From positions 6,020,084-6,084,083 of the forward strand of contig NC_079901.1 in NCBI RefSeq assembly GCF_024868665.1: a DNA stretch of 64,000 nucleotides. Reading direction: 5' to 3'. Positions within the stretch are counted from its first letter, which is position 1. The number at the start of each line of letters is the position of its first letter. Position numbers and translations under genes: made by a program. The notes beneath the pieces are model-generated. The model saw only the letters and a program-made list of their open reading frames with translations, had not been told where the DNA came from and did no database searches. The stretch is from Triplophysa rosa (Eukaryota > Chordata > Actinopteri > Cypriniformes > Nemacheilidae). Shown piece by piece: positions 59,201-64,000 of this stretch.

Positions 59201-59374
59201 GGAAGGTGGGCAGAGCTGTCAGCGGCGATGTTGAAGAAATAAAAAAGGTTTGTAAACTAGATGCACTGTCGCTTGTCGCGTAACATACTGTATCCACTCC
59301 CACTGTAAACAGAAAAAGCAAAACAAACGTTTTTTTTTTAAAAAACCTTTGCATTGGTTCTGAAAAACAAAGAA

Positions 59375-59458
59375 AGCCATATAGGGTTTTCTTTACAACG
59401 TAAGGGTGAAAAAATAAAATAAAGACAATTTTTTAGGGGGAACTGTTCATTTATAAGG
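59375..59458. repeat. degraded foldback MITE end
   Basis: AAAGCCATATAGGGTTTTC, GTAAGGGTGAAAAAATAAA and TTTTAGGGGGAACTGTTCAT, then TTATAA, look like the decayed right arm of the foldback family. Confidence 0.4.
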
Positions 59459-60375
59459 CTGGGGTTGTGCCATTAAAAATTATTTTGAACCTGTCATTAC
59501 CCTCTGAAGGTTCAATTATTTTGTTCTGTTATTTTGACAGGTATGTAATTCCAGCAACAAACACATCTAGGAATCCTCCCGCTTACCTGCATCACATTCA
59601 CTGTTACGGACAACCTTTGTGTCTGGATCATGCCTATGATGCAAAATAATCCCGTCTAGGTAGGTAGCTCACTAGGTTTTGGAACAAAGCTCAAACAGCT
59701 GGTGTATTGAAGGGAAACACTAGCTGCTCTCACCGCTGCATGATGGGACGTACGCCTGCTTGTATGCGTAATTGTGTACGTTCACACTGAGTTTCAATAA
59801 CAAACCAGTGCGGATAAGATGGAACACTGGATCCAAAAATGATGACAGACCAGTGTGAGCTGCCATAATGCATTATACACCCAAAGTGACTCACGCCGGC
59901 TCCGACTGAGCATAAACCCAGCTGGAACCAGTCTGTGTAATATACACACAAAAACACGTATACAGAGAGAGTGTGTCATTACCTCCCTCGGCTTCAGGGT
60001 AGAACATAAAAACATCCCTTTACAAGACAATCCAGGCTCAAAGGGCAAAACTACAGAGCAGGGAAGAAGCATGTTTGGAGGACATTTCAGAAAAGGTCAC
60101 GGACGTCCTTCCTGCTTCGTCTCAGACCTTATTTGACTTATGTTGCTTTGGCTGTTATATACCCATATGCTGTTTTTTTGTTCCGTGAAACATAAAACGA
60201 GAAATTTACCAATTGTTTTAAAAAGGCCATAATTATACTCAAATCATTATTCTCGAATTAAACATGCAGACTATGATGCAGGCAGGGTTGCCAGATCTGC
60301 ATAACAACACAGCCCAATCAAAACGAACTAACAAAATGCCCAAAAGTCGACATGCCAATCCCATACATTTTTTCA

Positions 60376-60575
60376 TTGTTTTCATCATTTATTCATCCTC
60401 ATGTCATTCCATCCTTGTACGATTTTTTTTCTGCAGAATACAAAGATATTCGGAAGAACATTGGGAGCTCATTGACTTCCATCGTATGGATACAAAACCA
60501 TTGAGACATTTCTGAAAATATCATCTTTCCTGCTCTAGAGAAGAGGAAAGTAATATGAATAAATCATGAGGAAAT
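60376..60575. repeat. foldback MITE, truncated
   Basis: TTTCATCATTTATTCATCCT, CATGTCATTCCATCCTTGTA and GAATACAAAGATATTCGGAA, then TTGACTTCCATCGTATGGAT, are the left half and centre of the foldback. The right arm is short and altered. Confidence 0.65.
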
Positions 60576-61487
60576 GTTTTCCGCAGAAAAAATCACATGC
60601 CAACAGTTTAAAAGTAGACCAATTCTTGGCAACACAGGATGCAGGTTAGACATCACTGACGTGAAACATCATTGGTTATAGTTTATCTCATGATCAAGCA
60701 TGTCTCAATCACAGCAACAGTCTTAAAATATTGCGCATGAGTCATACCAACTACTCATACATACATTTTTGGAGGTTAAATTTTCAACATTAAAAATAGA
60801 AAAGTGCTACTATAGCTAAATATTTCCATTAACAATAACATTAGACAGGTTTGAATTTGGAACCACACAAGATTGAGCGCATATCGACAGAATTCAGTTT
60901 TTGGATAAAGTTTTCCATCAAACAACACGGTTCACAATGCAAACACACACACAACATGCTAATCAACAACCGCTGCGACATTAACATGCATGTTTAGTTA
61001 CATCCGGCCATGGAACGAGAGTAATTACAGGCTACGCTGTAAAACTCATCCGTATGCACATATGACAGGCCTCCAGCCTGCTTTTATTACCGGTTTCATC
61101 TGATGTCACACCTCCACACAGCCTGCTTGCATGCCTCCACAGCTCGCTGCCTGTTAGGAGAGAGACATTTCCAGAAGGGGAATTTACAGAAGAGGAGACT
61201 GATGGCGTTTTGTGTTTAATAGCATGTTGCAAATAGTGGGTGGCTGCGTGTGCGTGTATGTTTTTTTTTTATGTGTGTAGGCGTGTGATGTTTGTAGAGA
61301 TGCATTTTCGTGCTATTATTAGCACTGCGTCAGTTTTATAGTGCTAATACAGTCTTGCACACAAGTCTTTAAAAGGGTTTGGTATGCCAAACTGACTGTT
61401 TGAGGTAAAACCAAATTAAAACATGGCATTTTGTTCAGTTAAATAAATAAAATGGTTCATAAACCTTGTTATCATAAAATTGTTTTA

Positions 61488-62332
61488 GGAGCAATTCACA
61501 TTCAATAAAACCGTTCGGAAAACGCGTGCCGCACTGCACTCTCCTGGCGTTTGTCATTGCTAAACAACGATGGGCCACGCTAGCCGTTGGGACGAGGAAG
61601 TATAAACACATGATATATGGATTATATGCACTGAAAATACCTTGCAATAACTCTACTGCTACTAGATTTATTTATGCTGTGATCATCTGTGTCTTCACTG
61701 AGATTGTCTATATTGGTTGCTTGGGTCTAGTGTTGGGTGTAACTAGTTACTGTAATTTAATTACTTTTCCCTTGAAAGAGTAAAGTAAGGGATTACTCTG
61801 TAATTTAATTACTGTTACTTCTAATGTAATTGAAATAAATACTGTGTGTAATGTATGCGTGTGCAATAGTGGAATTGACATCAAAATTCAAAGTCTAACT
61901 AATTCTCACATTTGTTATACTTTGGTCAGTTAATCATACTACTTTATGTAGTTTTATATGATTTATTTGAATGAATTAAAAGAGCCGTTTCATGTCTATC
62001 ATTGAATCACTTAACTAAACAAGGTTGATATACTGTATATAGAAAGTAATTAGTAACAATTAGATAAATACTTTTTGGAGAGTGTAATTTGTACAGTAAT
62101 CTAATTACACTATTTAATATGTAATTAGTAACTAGTAATTCGGTACTTTTTCAGAGTAATTTACCCAACACTGCTTGGTTCTTGTCACATGATCTGCGGT
62201 GCACGTGCGACATTCAAAAAAGTTGAAATATTTTAATCTCTTTGCGGCTCCCTATTTGAGCGCGCTTGTCGCATGTCTAGATTTAAAATAATGAATATGT
62301 GCACGCAAAAGACGCGAAATGTGAATGGCCCC
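61488..62332. repeat. hAT-like element (AGGRGCNATTCACA), interrupted
   Basis: The left end AGGAGCAATTCACATTC and right end GACGCGAAATGTGAATGG then CCCCT are inverted repeats. The interior matches 31410-31822 over GATATATGGATTATATGCAC, AAATACCTTGCAATAACTCT and TGTGATCATCTGTGTC. A hAT MITE (61728-62173) splits it. Confidence 0.7.
61728..62173. mobile_element. hAT MITE (TAGTGTTGGGTGTAACT), 446 bp, nested
   Basis: The ends TAGTGTTGGGTGTAACTAG and AGTAATTTACCCAACACTG are flanked by CTTGGGTC (61720-61727) and CTTGGTTC (62174-62181), an 8-bp duplication with one change. Same family as 49657-50090. The related host at 31410 shows the uninterrupted site (TTGGTTCTTGTCACATGA). Confidence 0.85.
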
Positions 62333-63646
62333 TTAGTGAACCTTTTATTTATTAAACACTAGAAATTTGCACTTGTTTTACAGATGAATTGCCAAAAAGC
62401 AAATTTTCAAAAAATGTAATCTTTCAGATATACTGAAAGTGCACACATCAAATCGTTGACTGGACAACGTGTGTGTATCAGGAAAACACGATTGCATTTA
62501 TCAGACCATTTCATATGACCTGAACGTTTATTCCATTGAACATTTTCAGACAATAAACATAAAAGCCTAAACACTTAACGATGGAGATGAAGGAAAATTG
62601 TTTAGGCTATTCCACGTTTAAGCATTTAACCTTTTCCAAAAAACCTCTAAATGCATAAAATGTCGTGGTCTTTTCCACAGCACTTCAGGGACAAATGTGT
62701 ACACCAGAAGGCCTGCATTACATCATTTATTTGTCCATAACTGACTACCGCTCTCATGAGGGGGTCATCACCGTTTCTCACGAGCATCTGAACAAAGGTT
62801 CATACAAAAGTAATTGAAAAAAACACCAAATTATAATGTTCTTTTAAAGACTGACAGGTAATACATTAGGGATTATCTCAGCGAGAACATGTATTCCTCT
62901 GATACCCAATCAGATGCTCCTGACTGGATGACCGTACTGATTTGCTGTGACAGAGGGACATCAAAAAGACCCTTTTTCTACCTCCAGCTTAACAAGAAGC
63001 CGGGGATTGTTCTCTCATCTAACCGTAGGAGTTCCTGTCTTTTGATTCCACTCAGAGGGGATGGAGAAAGGAAGATTCTTGCTGCAGGTAACAATGACAA
63101 TCACTCATCAGCCTCTCAGCGGGGATGCTCACGTGTCTGCAGAAGAAAAACAGGCATGGCAGTCACGCAGGCTGTATCTCTCTGAGCATCGATCAGCCGG
63201 TCAAACTACACGTGTCTCAGCCAAAAAGATAACGTCTTAAGGTGCATGCTTGAAAGCTGTAAAACTATGAAAAAAATATTTGATAGAAATGTGCGGCTCA
63301 CAAATTACTGAACAGATCTGTCCCTATAGAAATGGAAAACTACAACGGTGCACCAAATACAATCAAAATCAAGCGTAGCTTTAGTTCTGGCAGGTCACGT
63401 GAGTTCATCTTGCATCAGCTGCACATCAGGTCCAGCTAATCAACGTTAACCAATAGTCATACAACACACGCTAGACTGCGTCCTATTTAAGTTGCATTTC
63501 TTTGCTCCTTATCAGCTGCTTAATCGTGTTGCACCTAAAACCCACCTCCATCCCCATCTCCGCATATCTGACTGTATCTTCGGATCTTTTCATTTAATCC
63601 TGTTACGCATCATGAACTGTTCTGGTTCCCCAGGTGGGGGGACATG

Positions 63647-64000
63647 TGTCATGGCTCTGCTTCCTTAGTCATGTTTTTCTTGGTCCTGTAGCAGAGTCAT
63701 GACAAAGTCTTTGGTTATGTGTGGAGAGAAACATATTATTGTCCGTTTGACAATAATATACGTTCTCTCCAGTGTCTTGTCATTGGCCCCATTCCTCTTG
63801 TTTCCTCGTTATCTTTCCCTGAGTGTTTAATGTCTCACACCTGCCCCATGTCGTTATCCCTCGTTTGTGTTTCCTATAAATACCCTCTTGTTTCTTTGTC
63901 TTGTGCTCGTGCATTGTATGTGTTTGGTGCCTGTACTGTGTGTTTCTGTATCGTGGTCGTGCTCTTGCCCGTGTTCCTGTTCCTGTTCCTGTTCCTGTTC
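63647..64000 (+). repeat. LTR, plus-oriented, cut by the window end
   Basis: It starts TGTCATGGCTCTGCTTCCTT and keeps the two hairpins (63647-63705 and 63722-63770). It then has a TATAAATA box at 63875-63882. The purine-rich GGTGGGGGGACATG just before it could be a polypurine tract, which would make this the 3' LTR of a plus-strand element, or it may be a solo LTR. It is highly similar to the LTR at 9297-9880 read on the minus strand. Its last 30 bases become a TGTTCC tandem run. Confidence 0.8.
63970..64000. repeat. (TGTTCC)n tract
   Basis: Successive TGTTCC units at the very end of the window, within the LTR. The matching LTR at 9297-9880 has only CCTGTTCCTTGTCCTGTTC there, so the array expanded in this copy. 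Confidence 0.85.

Larger units (their letters stand above)
54851..64000 (-). other. arhgap42: arhgap42 first intron, 3' part (at least 9.1 kb)
   Basis: Holds repeats at 56931, 57470, 59010, 59375, 60376, 61488, 61728 and 63647, listed separately. In 54851-56930, 57621-59009, 59459-60375, 60576-61487 and 62333-63646 I see no gene, RNA or clear repeat. A long first intron is usual for this gene family. Confidence 0.7.

Noticed and set aside
54851..64000. First exon of arhgap42 within the window
   Set aside because: No minus-strand sequence resembling MGLPTLEFSD or FIKELIKDG with a suitable donor was seen. The exon is probably further upstream.

Overview
The window is vertebrate nuclear DNA, almost certainly from a cypriniform teleost (carp, zebrafish or loach lineage). 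The evidence is a split gene with GT-AG introns, a low-GC background, and many copies of interspersed repeats that are very common in cypriniform genomes. These include TTAA-flanked foldback elements, hAT and piggyBac-like MITEs, a Tc1-like relic, an L2-like LINE tail and Gypsy-like LTRs. Nothing bacterial, and no CRISPR array, operon or bona fide intronless gene was found.

The only protein-coding gene I can support is arhgap42 (GRAF3), a Rho GTPase-activating protein with BAR, PH, RhoGAP and SH3 domains. It lies on the minus strand. Nine consecutive internal exons are present, at 54755-54850, 45170-45231, 30411-30482, 7768-7869, 7114-7224, 3217-3321, 1594-1723, 838-938 and 655-764. They total 889 coding bases and all splice in frame. 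They encode most of the BAR domain (roughly residues 52-262) and the first part of the PH domain (to about residue 348, human numbering). The first exon (start codon) lies beyond position 64000. The rest of PH, the RhoGAP domain and the SH3 domain lie before position 1.

By region: 1-7900 holds the seven downstream exons, separated by short to moderate introns. 7870-30410 is a 22.5-kb intron with a reverse-oriented LTR retroelement (9297-10985) that carries a 33-bp minisatellite, several MITEs and a nested hAT-in-piggyBac-like insertion (21787-23570). 30483-45169 (14.7 kb) and 45232-54754 (9.5 kb) are introns with more nested MITEs, a solo LTR (38738-39268), an N base beside a perfect 95-bp duplication, and an L2-like tail. 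54851-64000 is part of the large first intron and ends inside another LTR (63647-64000) of the same family as the one at 9297.

No new gene system is evident. The most informative structures are transposon biology. Several exact target-site duplications order nested insertions. LTRs start with a hairpin that is kept by compensatory changes between diverged copies. An LTR element has had most of its upstream LTR replaced by a GC-rich minisatellite. Many foldback repeats in the introns could pair in the arhgap42 pre-mRNA.
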